Virus record (IMG/VR): IMGVR_UViG_3300050821_007696
Coordinates: 20,236-84,235 of that record
DNA length: 64,000 nucleotides
Origin: a virus
Reading direction: 5' to 3' (one strand)
Made by a program: the position numbers and the translations under genes. The notes under the pieces were generated by a model. It was given only the letters and a program-made list of their open reading frames with translations. It did not search any database and was not told the DNA's origin. Positions 15,625-24,700 of this stretch are shown here, in pieces; the first letter of the stretch is position 1, and the number at the start of each line of letters is the position of its first letter.

Positions 15625-16010
15625 TGGCTGTCTCCGTCGAGGTCAACCTTGACCCGGTGGCGATCGACTGGCTGCTGAACAACCCCGACGGGCCGGTCGG
15701 CGCGGTCATCGAGGAGCTGTCGGTCAAGGCAGCGGCAATCGCCAAAGCCGCCGCGCCCGTTATCACCCCCGGCCACTTCTCGCACTGGGGCCGCCAGTTC
15801 GACCCGAGGTACCAGTACGGCAGCCGCCCCGGGTCGACCAGGGCCAGTGTCCGCCCGTCCGGGTTCCGGTTCAACGCGCTCGGCCAGATGTACTCCGGCG
15901 TCAACGTCAACTACGGGTCGACCCTGTTCCTTGAGCAGGGCGGCGGACGGTACGGGCGCGCGGAACTGCACCCGTTCATGTCTGTCGCGCTTGACACCGT
16001 GGAGCTGTAG
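15624..16010 (+). CDS. HK97 gp10-like tail/neck component
   Basis: A 128-residue protein: N-terminal helix GPVGAVIEELSVKAAAIAKAAAPVITPGHFSHWG, then RASVRPSGFRFNALGQMYSGVNVNYGSTLFLEQGGGRYGRAELHPFMSVAL. The last part is the gp10-type 'A/V-x-YGxxLExGTxxxxArPFL' pattern. Starts in a TAATG overlap with the chaperone extension. Its location between chaperones and tape measure is unusual; gp10 genes normally precede the tube gene. Confidence 0.65.
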   Translation: MAVSVEVNLDPVAIDWLLNNPDGPVGAVIEELSVKAAAIAKAAAPVITPGHFSHWGRQFDPRYQYGSRPGSTRASVRPSGFRFNALGQMYSGVNVNYGSTLFLEQGGGRYGRAELHPFMSVALDTVEL

Positions 16011-16012
16011 CA

Positions 16013-16066
16013 GCGCTGCCGGGCGTTCGCCAATTGGCATTCGTGCTTACATTGGCCCGGCGGCGC
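16013..16066 (+). terminator. Long-loop hairpin; solo copy of the array repeat
   Basis: GCGCTGCCGGGC (16013-16024) pairs with GCCCGGCGGCGC (16055-16066) over 12 bp with one G-T pair; the loop is 30 bases. Inside the loop TTGGCATTCGT stands where the ~40-bp arrays near 62-64 kb carry TTGGTTCCCGT. It probably acts as a terminator before the tape measure gene, and it is the clearest dispersed copy of the array unit. The remaining ~100 bases to the next start hold only an RBS. Confidence 0.65.
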
Positions 16067-16164
16067 TGTCTCATGCAGCACCAGTCCCCGTAGTGTTTGT
16101 TCCGAACGCCGCGGCCTGACCTCAGGAGCCGGTCCGATCCAGCTTTTGAGGAGATGGCGGCGGC

Positions 16165-19100
16165 GTGGCGAGGCTAATCGGGGACGCGTACATCGTCATC
16201 TATCCCCAGGGCGACCAGTTCGGTCCCCAAGCTGAGGCGATCGTCAAGAAGGGCCTCGCCGCGATCCGGCCGACGGTGCCGGTCAGGCCGCAGCTGGACA
16301 AGGCCGCCGCCGCCGCGGTCGAGGCGCAGCTGAAGGCCCTGACCGACGACGTTCCCATTTCCGCGCACCTTGACCCGGCTGCCGCCGCCAAGATCGAGGC
16401 GCAGCTGAAGAGCTTCGCCGGCAACGCGCTGAACCTCGACGTCAACCTCAGCAACCTGGCGGCACTGCGGGCGGCCACGGAGACGTACTTCCGCGGCATC
16501 CCGCTAGGTTTCGGCATCGACCCGGCGCAGCTCGCCGCCATCAAGACGAGCATCGACGCCTTCATGAAGAGCGGCATCGGGACCGCCAACGTCCCGGTAG
16601 CGATCAGCCCCGCGCAGCTCGCGGCGATGAAAGCCACGCTCAACGCCTACATGAAGAGCGGCATCGGGACCGTCAGCGTTCCGGTGAGCTTCAACGCGGT
16701 GCAGATCGCCGCGATGGCACAGGCACTGAAGACGTACCTGGCGGCCCCGGTCCCGGTGAACGTGAGCACGGCCGGGGCGATGGCGAAGGTCACCGCCCTG
16801 GCGGCGTACACCAAGGCGGCGCTGGGCAGCGGCCTGTCCGTCGGCCTTAACTTCGGCGCCGCCATCGGGCAGGCGCTGACGCTCCAGGCGGTGCTGTCCA
16901 GTCTCCAGGCGACGTGGGGCAAGCTGGGCAACACCACGGCGGCGACGGCGGCCCTCGCGACGGCGGCCATGCTGAAGACCAGTGCCTCGTTCATCAACAT
17001 GAGCACGGCCGGCGGCGGCGCGTTCGGGTTCCTCAGCGCCCAGATCACCCTGTTCGCCGGGGTGTTCAACAAGATCCTGCCCAAGGTGCTGTCCAGCGTG
17101 TCCGTGTGGCACCTGGCCGCCGACTGGGTCGTCGAGTTCGGGGCCGTCTTCATCCCGGCGACCCTCGCCATAACCGCATTCGGCATTGCGGTTGCCCCGG
17201 TCCTGCTAGACGCCAAGAACCGGCTCCAGGCCATGTCCCAGGCCGCGTCTGCGCTCGGTGTCTCCATCGGCATCTTCAACTACAACGCCAAGGGCGCCGT
17301 CGGCCCGATGCAGCAGCTGCAGAACGCGCTCCAGCCGGCCGTCTGGGAGGTGACCGGCGACGCCATCAAGGTGATGACGGCGAACACCGGAGGCTTCCAG
17401 GCGATCGTCAGGTCGGTCACTACCGTGGTGGAGAACCTGGCCGCCCGGATGACTGCTGCGTTCAGCTCCCCCGGTGCCAGCCAGGTCATGAAGAACGGCG
17501 CCCTTGACTTCCAGCGGTTCGGCACCATCATCGGCAACCTCGGCGGCGCACTGGGGAACTTCATCAAGGACGTCCCCGGCTACGCGGAGATCATCCAGGA
17601 ACTGTTCGTCAAGATCTCCGCCGGGATCGAGGCGTTCACCGCGGTGGCCGGGCCGGTCATCAAGGCCGGGCTCGCCCTGCACGGGTTCTTCCTTTACACC
17701 GGCCTCGCCGTGACCGCCGGCGTCGCGCTGATCGGCATGCTGGCCCGCGGCGCGACCGCGCTGTTCACCTTCGCCGCCGGAGCGGTCGACTTCGAGACCG
17801 TCGCCATGAGCCTCGGGGCCTCGATTGAGGCGCTGCGCCTGTCGATGATCAGCTTCGGCAAGTCGATGGGCGCGCTGCTGATCAACCCGTACGTGCTGGC
17901 GATCGCCGCTCTCGGTCTCGCCATCTACGACACCGTCAGCTACTGGAACGCGGCGTCGGCGTCGGTCAGCAAGTTCACCACCAACCTGGTGACGTCGATC
18001 GACGCGATGAAGGGCGGCGACGCCCTCCAGGCGATCCCCGACGCGATCGGGCAGATTACCGACCAGCTGAAGATCGCCGCCTCGTCGCAGGCGTTCTCGG
18101 ATATCCAGAAGAACTTCTTCAATCTGGGTAACACCGGCAACGCGTTCGCAAAGGAAACCCAGGTCCAGCTCCAGCAGGTCGGCGAGGCGTTCAAGTCGCT
18201 GGGCAGCGGCCCGATCGGCGGCGAGTTGCAAGGGTTCTTCAGCCACATGGGCGCGGCGATCAAGGACATCTTCTCGCCTGCCGCCGCCGAGGAGCAGCAG
18301 CAGGTCTCCAACACCAAGAACCTCCAGTCGGCGTTCCAGCAGCTGACCAGCCAGCAGCAGAACCTGCTGACCGTCACCGGCGACCTGATGACCGGGCAGA
18401 AGCTCGGCAATACGGCAACGTTCACCTGGGCGCAGTCGCTCGGCATCCTCGACGCGGCCGGGGTCCAGGCGAGCGACAGCCTCCAGCTGATGGAGACGAA
18501 GGTCGAGGGCTTCCTGGCCGGCTGGTCGCAGTTCGGGCTGAACGCCTCCCAGATCGGCAACGCGGTCAACGCGCTGTCACTCCAGACGGAGATGGGCCAG
18601 ACGTCGGTTTCCAAGCTGACCAGCGCCTACTCGAATTTCATCTCCACGGTGACCGGCGGTGAGTCTGCGTTCACCACCTTCGGCGAGGGCCTGAGCACTC
18701 TTAACCAGGCGTTCAGCTCGGCGGGCGCGAGCGGCGTGACGTTCAGCGACTCTCTCGGCAAGTTCAGCGTCAAGGGCACGGCTGCGGGCGCGTCGATGAA
18801 CGGCCTGACGCAGGCGTCGCTGAATGCCCGCGGCGCGTTCGCGACCGAGGTGACCAATGCGACCGGGCTGTACAACTCGCTGCTGACCCTGTCGTCGGTG
18901 TCCGCGGCCGGCGCCCAGGGGCAGAACCTGCTCGCGCAGGCAGGCAAGGACATGGTCGCGGTGCTGCTCCCGCTGGCCAAGGGCAGCCAGACGGCGATGG
19001 CCGAGGTGTCCGCGCTGGCGCAGCTGGCGGGCGGCCCTGCGACTACCTCGTTCCAGGCGCTGAGCAAGTGGGTCGGCAATACCAAGAACCCGATGCAGGA

Positions 19101-21180
19101 CCTCAACAAGATCGAGCAGCAGCTGACCGTCGCGTCTTCCAACCTGCTGAAGGACACGCAGAACCTGGCCGGGGCGATGGGGCAGACGCTGACCACCGCG
19201 ATTGCCGGGGCGGTCTTCGCCGCGGAGAAGGGACCGCAGGCACTGCAGACGCTTGCTAACGCGATGGCCGCGCTCGCTAACGGCAAGGGCTCGGTGACCG
19301 GCGTCGAGCAGGCGCTCCAGGCGACCATCCCGGCGCTGGTGCTGATGACGGGCAGCAGCAAGAACGCCGAGGCCGAGTTCCTGGCGATGGCCGGGTCGAT
19401 GCACATCAGCCAGAAGGAGGCGACGGCGCTGTGGAACGCCGTCATGCCCGGGGCGAACTCGCTGGCGCAGATCACCAAGGCGTCGCAGGCGCTGACCAAT
19501 GCGACCAATGCGAACTTCACCGCGTTCTCGCACCTTCCCGGCGCCCTGTCCATCAGCACCGCCGGGTACGCCCAGGTGTGGGCGGCGATCCTCAAGACGG
19601 ACGCCGGCCTGGTCAACAACCAGGGGTACACGAACGGCGCTAAGAACGCGTTCATCAGCTTCGCGGTGAACGGCCTGAAGTTCACCGCGGGCGAGGCGAC
19701 CCGGCTGTGGCAGACGAACCAGGCGCAGAACCTCGTTTCGCTGGCCGGCAAGGCGGGGACCACGGAAAGCGCTTTCGTCGCCCTGGCCAAGAGCGGCCTC
19801 GGGCTGACCACGACGGGCGCGCAGCAGCTGTGGGCGACGCTGCGGCTGCAGTACCTTGACACCCTGGTCGCCAAGGGCAAGGGCGCGGAAAGCCAGTTCA
19901 TCGCACTGGCCAAGTCCGGCCTGGACCTGACTACCAGCGCTGCGCAGTCGCTGTGGAACACGATGCGCAACCAGTACCTGGACACCCTGGGCAGCAAGGC
20001 GAACATCACCACCGGCCAGTTCGTCGCGCTGGCCAAGCAGCTCGGCGTGTCGCAGACCGCAGCCATCAACCTGTGGCTGTCGCTCCAGAAGCTGCCGCCG
20101 GTGGTGAAGGTCGCCGTGGACGAGACGATCGCCGGCGGCGGCAAGATCGTCGTGCAGGGCAACATCGTCGCCAACCAGTCGACGGGCATCGCGACCTCGA
20201 CGATCACCGGCGAGCAGACGTTCAACGGTTACGCCTACGCGGCGGGCGGCGTCGTCCCGGCCGGCGGCGGCCCGGCGGGCAGGGACAGCAGGCTGGCGAT
20301 GGTCGCGCCCGGCGAGCTGATCATCCCGACGGCGCACGCGCCCAAGTTCAGCGACATGGCCAGGCGGTCGGGCATCCCCGGTTTCGCGGCGGGCGGCGTA
20401 GTCGGGCAGAGCGACGCTGTGGCGGCGATGAACGCGGCGATCCTGCCCAGCGCCAGCAAGACCAGCGCCACGATCGTCGGGATGGCGGGCGAGGCGCTGG
20501 TCTCGGCGATGGCGGCGCAGCTCAAGACCATCGCTGCGGCGACGGCCGCGATTTCGCTGGCCGGGGTGTCCAACGCCTCCTCGATGGCGGCGCTTCAGTC
20601 GGCCGCGGCGAAGGCCGGGTGGACGGGTGCGCAGTGGACGGCGCTGTTCAATGTCGAGATGCGCGAGGCCGGGTTCTCGACGACCGCGCAGAACCCGAGC
20701 AGCGGCGCCTACGGCATGGCCCAGTTCATTAACGGCCCGAGCGAGTACGCCCTGTACGGGGGCAACAGCACCACCGCTGCCGGGCAGGCCGTGGCGATGG
20801 TCAACTACATCAAGTCAAGGTACGGGACGCCGTCCGCTGCATGGGCGCACGAGCAGGCGTTCGGCTGGTACAACCAGGGCGGCGTCGTCCCGCATTCAGC
20901 CGGCGGCATGGTCAGCGAGCCGGTGTTCGGCTACGGCAAGTTCTCCGGCATGCCCTACTCGTTCGCCGAGCGCGGTCCCGAGCAGGTCATTCCCGGCGGC
21001 GCGGCCAGCGTGCAGAACCAGCAGCTGCCCGGCATGACTACGTACCAGGCGAACACGCTGATCAGCCTGATGCAGCAGCAGAACAAGCTCCTGGCCCAGA
21101 TGCCGTACTCGCAGGCACAGGCCATCAACCAGGCGAACGCCGCCGGAGTCAGGCGCGGGTACTTCGCGACGAGCGGATGA
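16165..21180 (+). CDS. Tape measure protein with C-terminal lytic-transglycosylase-like domain
   Basis: A 1671-residue protein, the length ruler of the tail. Residues 30-200 contain Ala-rich tandem repeats (AQLAAMKATLNAYMKSGIGT), a hydrophobic region spans about residues 320-620, and three ~37-residue repeats (F-x-A-L-A-K-S-G-L...LW-x-T-x-R-x-Q-Y-L-D-T-L) lie at about 1190-1310. Residues about 1480-1570 (LFNVEMREAGFSTTAQNPSSGAYGMAQFI...YGTPSAAWAHEQAFGWY) form an SLT-type cell-wall-degrading domain. GTG start with GGAG upstream. At roughly 0.15 nm per residue the tail would be near 250 nm. Confidence 0.92.
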   Translation: MARLIGDAYIVIYPQGDQFGPQAEAIVKKGLAAIRPTVPVRPQLDKAAAAAVEAQLKALTDDVPISAHLDPAAAAKIEAQLKSFAGNALNLDVNLSNLAALRAATETYFRGIPLGFGIDPAQLAAIKTSIDAFMKSGIGTANVPVAISPAQLAAMKATLNAYMKSGIGTVSVPVSFNAVQIAAMAQALKTYLAAPVPVNVSTAGAMAKVTALAAYTKAALGSGLSVGLNFGAAIGQALTLQAVLSSLQATWGKLGNTTAATAALATAAMLKTSASFINMSTAGGGAFGFLSAQITLFAGVFNKILPKVLSSVSVWHLAADWVVEFGAVFIPATLAITAFGIAVAPVLLDAKNRLQAMSQAASALGVSIGIFNYNAKGAVGPMQQLQNALQPAVWEVTGDAIKVMTANTGGFQAIVRSVTTVVENLAARMTAAFSSPGASQVMKNGALDFQRFGTIIGNLGGALGNFIKDVPGYAEIIQELFVKISAGIEAFTAVAGPVIKAGLALHGFFLYTGLAVTAGVALIGMLARGATALFTFAAGAVDFETVAMSLGASIEALRLSMISFGKSMGALLINPYVLAIAALGLAIYDTVSYWNAASASVSKFTTNLVTSIDAMKGGDALQAIPDAIGQITDQLKIAASSQAFSDIQKNFFNLGNTGNAFAKETQVQLQQVGEAFKSLGSGPIGGELQGFFSHMGAAIKDIFSPAAAEEQQQVSNTKNLQSAFQQLTSQQQNLLTVTGDLMTGQKLGNTATFTWAQSLGILDAAGVQASDSLQLMETKVEGFLAGWSQFGLNASQIGNAVNALSLQTEMGQTSVSKLTSAYSNFISTVTGGESAFTTFGEGLSTLNQAFSSAGASGVTFSDSLGKFSVKGTAAGASMNGLTQASLNARGAFATEVTNATGLYNSLLTLSSVSAAGAQGQNLLAQAGKDMVAVLLPLAKGSQTAMAEVSALAQLAGGPATTSFQALSKWVGNTKNPMQDLNKIEQQLTVASSNLLKDTQNLAGAMGQTLTTAIAGAVFAAEKGPQALQTLANAMAALANGKGSVTGVEQALQATIPALVLMTGSSKNAEAEFLAMAGSMHISQKEATALWNAVMPGANSLAQITKASQALTNATNANFTAFSHLPGALSISTAGYAQVWAAILKTDAGLVNNQGYTNGAKNAFISFAVNGLKFTAGEATRLWQTNQAQNLVSLAGKAGTTESAFVALAKSGLGLTTTGAQQLWATLRLQYLDTLVAKGKGAESQFIALAKSGLDLTTSAAQSLWNTMRNQYLDTLGSKANITTGQFVALAKQLGVSQTAAINLWLSLQKLPPVVKVAVDETIAGGGKIVVQGNIVANQSTGIATSTITGEQTFNGYAYAAGGVVPAGGGPAGRDSRLAMVAPGELIIPTAHAPKFSDMARRSGIPGFAAGGVVGQSDAVAAMNAAILPSASKTSATIVGMAGEALVSAMAAQLKTIAAATAAISLAGVSNASSMAALQSAAAKAGWTGAQWTALFNVEMREAGFSTTAQNPSSGAYGMAQFINGPSEYALYGGNSTTAAGQAVAMVNYIKSRYGTPSAAWAHEQAFGWYNQGGVVPHSAGGMVSEPVFGYGKFSGMPYSFAERGPEQVIPGGAASVQNQQLPGMTTYQANTLISLMQQQNKLLAQMPYSQAQAINQANAAGVRRGYFATSG

Positions 21181-21258
21181 CCGCTGCGGGCGTATCCGTT
21201 GTAGGTTGCGTGAGTATTGTGGCCCGCGTGACAGCCAGCGTGACTGTAGTATATGTGT

Positions 21259-21330
21259 GCGCCCGTAGCTCAGCGGATAGAGCACCTGCCTACGGAGCAG
21301 ATGGCGAGGGTTCGAGTCCCTCCGGGCGCA
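21259..21330 (+). tRNA. tRNA-Arg (ACG)
   Basis: Full cloverleaf: acceptor GCGCCCG/CGGGCGC, D-stem GCTC/GAGC, anticodon loop CTACGGA (anticodon ACG), T-arm AGGG TTCGAGT CCCT, discriminator A. CCA is not encoded. The only flaw is one mismatch in the anticodon stem. TAGTAT eight bases upstream may be the -10 box. Confidence 0.9.
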
Positions 21331-21331
21331 C

Positions 21332-21404
21332 GTGCCTGTAGCTCAGGCGGGAGAGCGGTCCCCTGAAAAGGGACAGGGCGGCGGTCCGATTCCGTCCGGG
21401 CACA
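21332..21404 (+). tRNA. tRNA-Phe (GAA)
   Basis: Acceptor GTGCCTG/CGGGCAC, D-stem GCTC/GAGC, anticodon stem GTCCC/GGGAC with loop CTGAAAA (anticodon GAA), T-loop TCCGATT, discriminator A. One base separates it from tRNA-Arg, so both come from one precursor. Palindrome copy 3 follows six bases later. Confidence 0.88.
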
Positions 21405-21409
21405 CGGCC

Positions 21410-21425
21410 AGTGCCAGCTGGCACT
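21410..21425. repeat. 16-bp palindrome, copy 3
   Basis: Perfect AGTGCCAGCTGGCACT between the tRNA pair and the convergent minus-strand gene, whose TAG stop it overlaps. Confidence 0.9.
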
Positions 21426-21621
21426 ACGGTTCCGGGCGGCACCCGCAGCCGGGCACCTGGTAGCCGTCATCCGGCGCCGACGGCTCGGCCGATACGTACA
21501 TGACGCTGACGGTGCCGCGCGGGCAGCGGTGCTGCACCAGGGGGGATGCCGTCGCGTTCTCCTGCACTCGTGAACTGCAGGCGGCGGCAGAGTGGGTTCC
21601 GTCTCCAAAGATGGCCCGCAC
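21424..21621 (-). CDS. Small Cys-containing protein, antisense to the operon direction
   Basis: A 65-residue frame starting MRAIFGDGTHSAAACSSRV and ending GYQVPGCGCRPEP. The only support is that its TAG stop coincides with the palindrome exactly as at copies 1 and 2, and that the sequence is otherwise empty. No RBS is obvious. The 113 bases to 21734 hold no other gene, only the GGAGGA RBS of the next plus-strand gene. Confidence 0.4.
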   Translation of the reverse strand: MRAIFGDGTHSAAACSSRVQENATASPLVQHRCPRGTVSVMYVSAEPSAPDDGYQVPGCGCRPEP

Positions 21622-21734
21622 AGCGGTAACCCGTGTAACTCCTGAGTAGCGGCGCGTATTCCGCCGGGATAGAGTCCTGACAAGGAGCGCCCAGTACTCG
21701 CTGAGCTGGCCTGAAGTACCGACACGGAGGACGT

Positions 21735-24700
21735 GTGCCGGCCTACTCAGGCTCTGCTTTCCCGTACTGGATGACGATCGCCGGCAACGGCTCTGTCGCC
21801 AACCCCGGGGCGGTGTCCGAGAATATCCCGGTCACGGTCGGTACCAGCTACACGCTCACCGCGGACGCGTCGTTCTCCGGGTTCTTCGCCGGCGGCATGA
21901 AGCTGACGCTGACCTGGTTCCAGTCGAACGGCACGCAGATCAGCCAGGTCACCGCGACCAGCGGCGCGATGTCACCGAACCAGATCGTCTCCCTGTCGAC
22001 CACCCCGACGGCGGCCCCTGCTACCGCGGCCTACGCGGTCGCCACGGTCGCTGCCGCCGGGCTGCCCGGGGCTTCGAACGTGCTGTCGGTGTACGCGGCC
22101 TCGGTTGCCCCGCAGGGCAGTGTCAGCATCAACGTCAACTACGCCTTCACCTGGACTTTCTGGCCGTGGACGGCGGTCAATAGCGCGTCGCTTGGCTGGC
22201 AGGCGAGCCAGTTCCTGCCGCAGAACTCCGACTCCCTGGTCCTGGCGCAGACGATCGAGCTGATGGGCGGCGCGGGCGGCGTGCCCTGCCAGGCGGTCCC
22301 GTCCCTGCTCGACTCCAACGGCACGGGACCGCGGTTCCGGGTGCTGGCGCCGCCGTCGATGAACAGCGCGGCCTACGGGTACGAGGGCAGCTACGACTTG
22401 AACGCGCCGCAGCCGACCCAGGACGTCGTGGCGTCGATGCTGCTCGACGGCGAGCGGCCTTTCGGGACAAGAGCGGCAAACCGGACGATGACTATCCCGG
22501 TCATTATCTTCGGCACGCTCGCCGGCGGCATGCGCCAGGTGCTGGCCGCCCGCGAGTACCTCATGAGCCTGATCGACCGGCAGACCTGGCAGATCACCTG
22601 GACGCCGGCCGATACCGGCAAGCCGCTGATCTACGACTGCTTCCGCGCGCTGCCGTCCGTCCCGGTGTACGGCTTCAACTACAGCGCAGGCGGCAGCGCG
22701 TCGGGCTCCGCGGTTGGACGGCCTAACTACCCGGTCGCCCTGATCACCTTGTCGATCCAGGCGCTGCCCTACGGCCGGTCCGACATCGACGGCATCCAGT
22801 CACTGCCGTTCTCCAACAGCCTGCTCAGCTCCCCCGTGCCTCCCGGCTCGGTCAGCATCGACACCTTTTCCTCGGTGACCGGCGGCCAGGGCTGGGTGCA
22901 GGACAGCACCAAGTTCGTCCAGGGCGGCACCGCGTCCATCCGCTACGACGCGCCCGTGCCTGTTGCCAGTCCCTACCCGGCGGCCGTCTACTCCCGCACC
23001 CTGGGCGCGGCGGCGAGCATCATCGGGCTGCCCGCCCTGTCGGTGTGGCTCGGGCAGGCGTACGACACGCAGTGGCCCGCGTCCCCGTCGTTCGCCTCCA
23101 ACGTCACCCTCGCCTGGACGCTGACCGACGGGCTCGGCCGCACCCTGTCGTTCTCTAAGACGCAGAACGCCGCCGCCTGGGGCGCCACCCCGTCCACGCC
23201 CAAGTGGACCCTGGTCACCGCCGCGATCCCGCAGGGCACGGCGAACTTCTCCTACGGCGACGTCACCGCCTACAGCGTGCGCGTCACCAACTGGGCCGGC
23301 TCGGGCACCACCGGCCTGGTGCGGATGCACGCCTGGCTCAACGACCTGGTCGCCAACCCGCAGACCGTCGCCAACCAGGCGTCCCCGCGCGGCACGCTGT
23401 ACAACCTGTTCTCACTGCCCGGCAGCGCCCGCGCCCCGGTCAACGTGCAGGCGCAGCTGCCCGCCACCGCCCCGGTCACCCAGGAGATCACCACCCCGTC
23501 CTCGGGTACCTGGATCGTCCCGCCCGCCGTCTACCAGCTGCAGGGCGAGTGCTGGGGCGCAGGCGGCGCGGGCGCAACCGTCAACCAGTCCCGGCCGACC
23601 GCGGGCGGCGGCGGGGGCGGCGGCGAGTACGCAGCCGAGCCTGTCCTGAACGTGCTGCCCGGCATGCAGGTGCCCTACAGCCTCGGCGCCGGCGGCACCC
23701 CGTCGCAGATCCAGCAGACGGTCATCGACCAGACGGTACCCGGCCTGCACAGCTGGCTCTGCCCGGCGAACGTCACCAGCGCCCTGGTGGAGTGTTGGGG
23801 CGGCGGCGCAGCGGGAGCCGCGGGAGCAGGCGGTGGCGGGGCCGGCGGTTACGCCTCGGCGAACATCAGCGTAATCCCCGGCACGTCCTACCTGCTGTCC
23901 GTCGGGGCCGGCGGCCAGGCCAACACCGGCACCACCTCAGCGGACAACGCGGCCCGCAACGGCGGCTCTACCTGGTTCGGCGGTCCCGGCACGACGGGTA
24001 CCGGCAACGCGCTGATCGTCGCGACCGGCGGCATCTCGCCGCAGACCGGCACCGCAGGCGGCGGCACCGGCGGCACCGGCGCGGTATCCGGCCTCGGCAT
24101 CGCCGACGGCACCTTCGAGAGCGGCGTCAGCCAGTGGACCCCGGTGAATGCCGCCGTCGTGCGGTCCTCGGCGCAGGCGCACAGCGGCACCTACAGCGCG
24201 CAGGTCACCGTGTCGGGTTCCCCGGCGTCGGCGTCCCTGCAAGACGGCATTTCCTACATGGTCTCGGTCAGCCCCGGCGTGCAGTACACCACCACCCTGT
24301 GGGTGTACACCGCGACGGCCGGGCAGACGATGCACGCGTCGGTCTTCTGGTACGACAAGAACTTCAACCCCCTGTCCACCTCCGCGGCCAGCGGCACCGG
24401 GATCAGCGCGAGCACCTGGACCCTGCTGAGCGAGACCGCCACGGCGCCGGCCGGGGCCGTGTACGCCGCGTACGGCCCGGTGGTCACGTCGCCTGCTGCG
24501 AACCTGGTGTTCTACACCGACGACGTGTTCCTGAACTACGCCGTCACCACGACCTACCCCGGCGGCAACGGCGGCCACGCTCCCGGCGGGGGCGGCGGCG
24601 GAGGCGGCGGCTGCGGCGACCATACAGGCCGCGGCCATCACGGGCACCCCCCGGCGTCCAACGGGAACGGCGCGGCCTGGTGCGGCTCCGGGCAGGGCGG

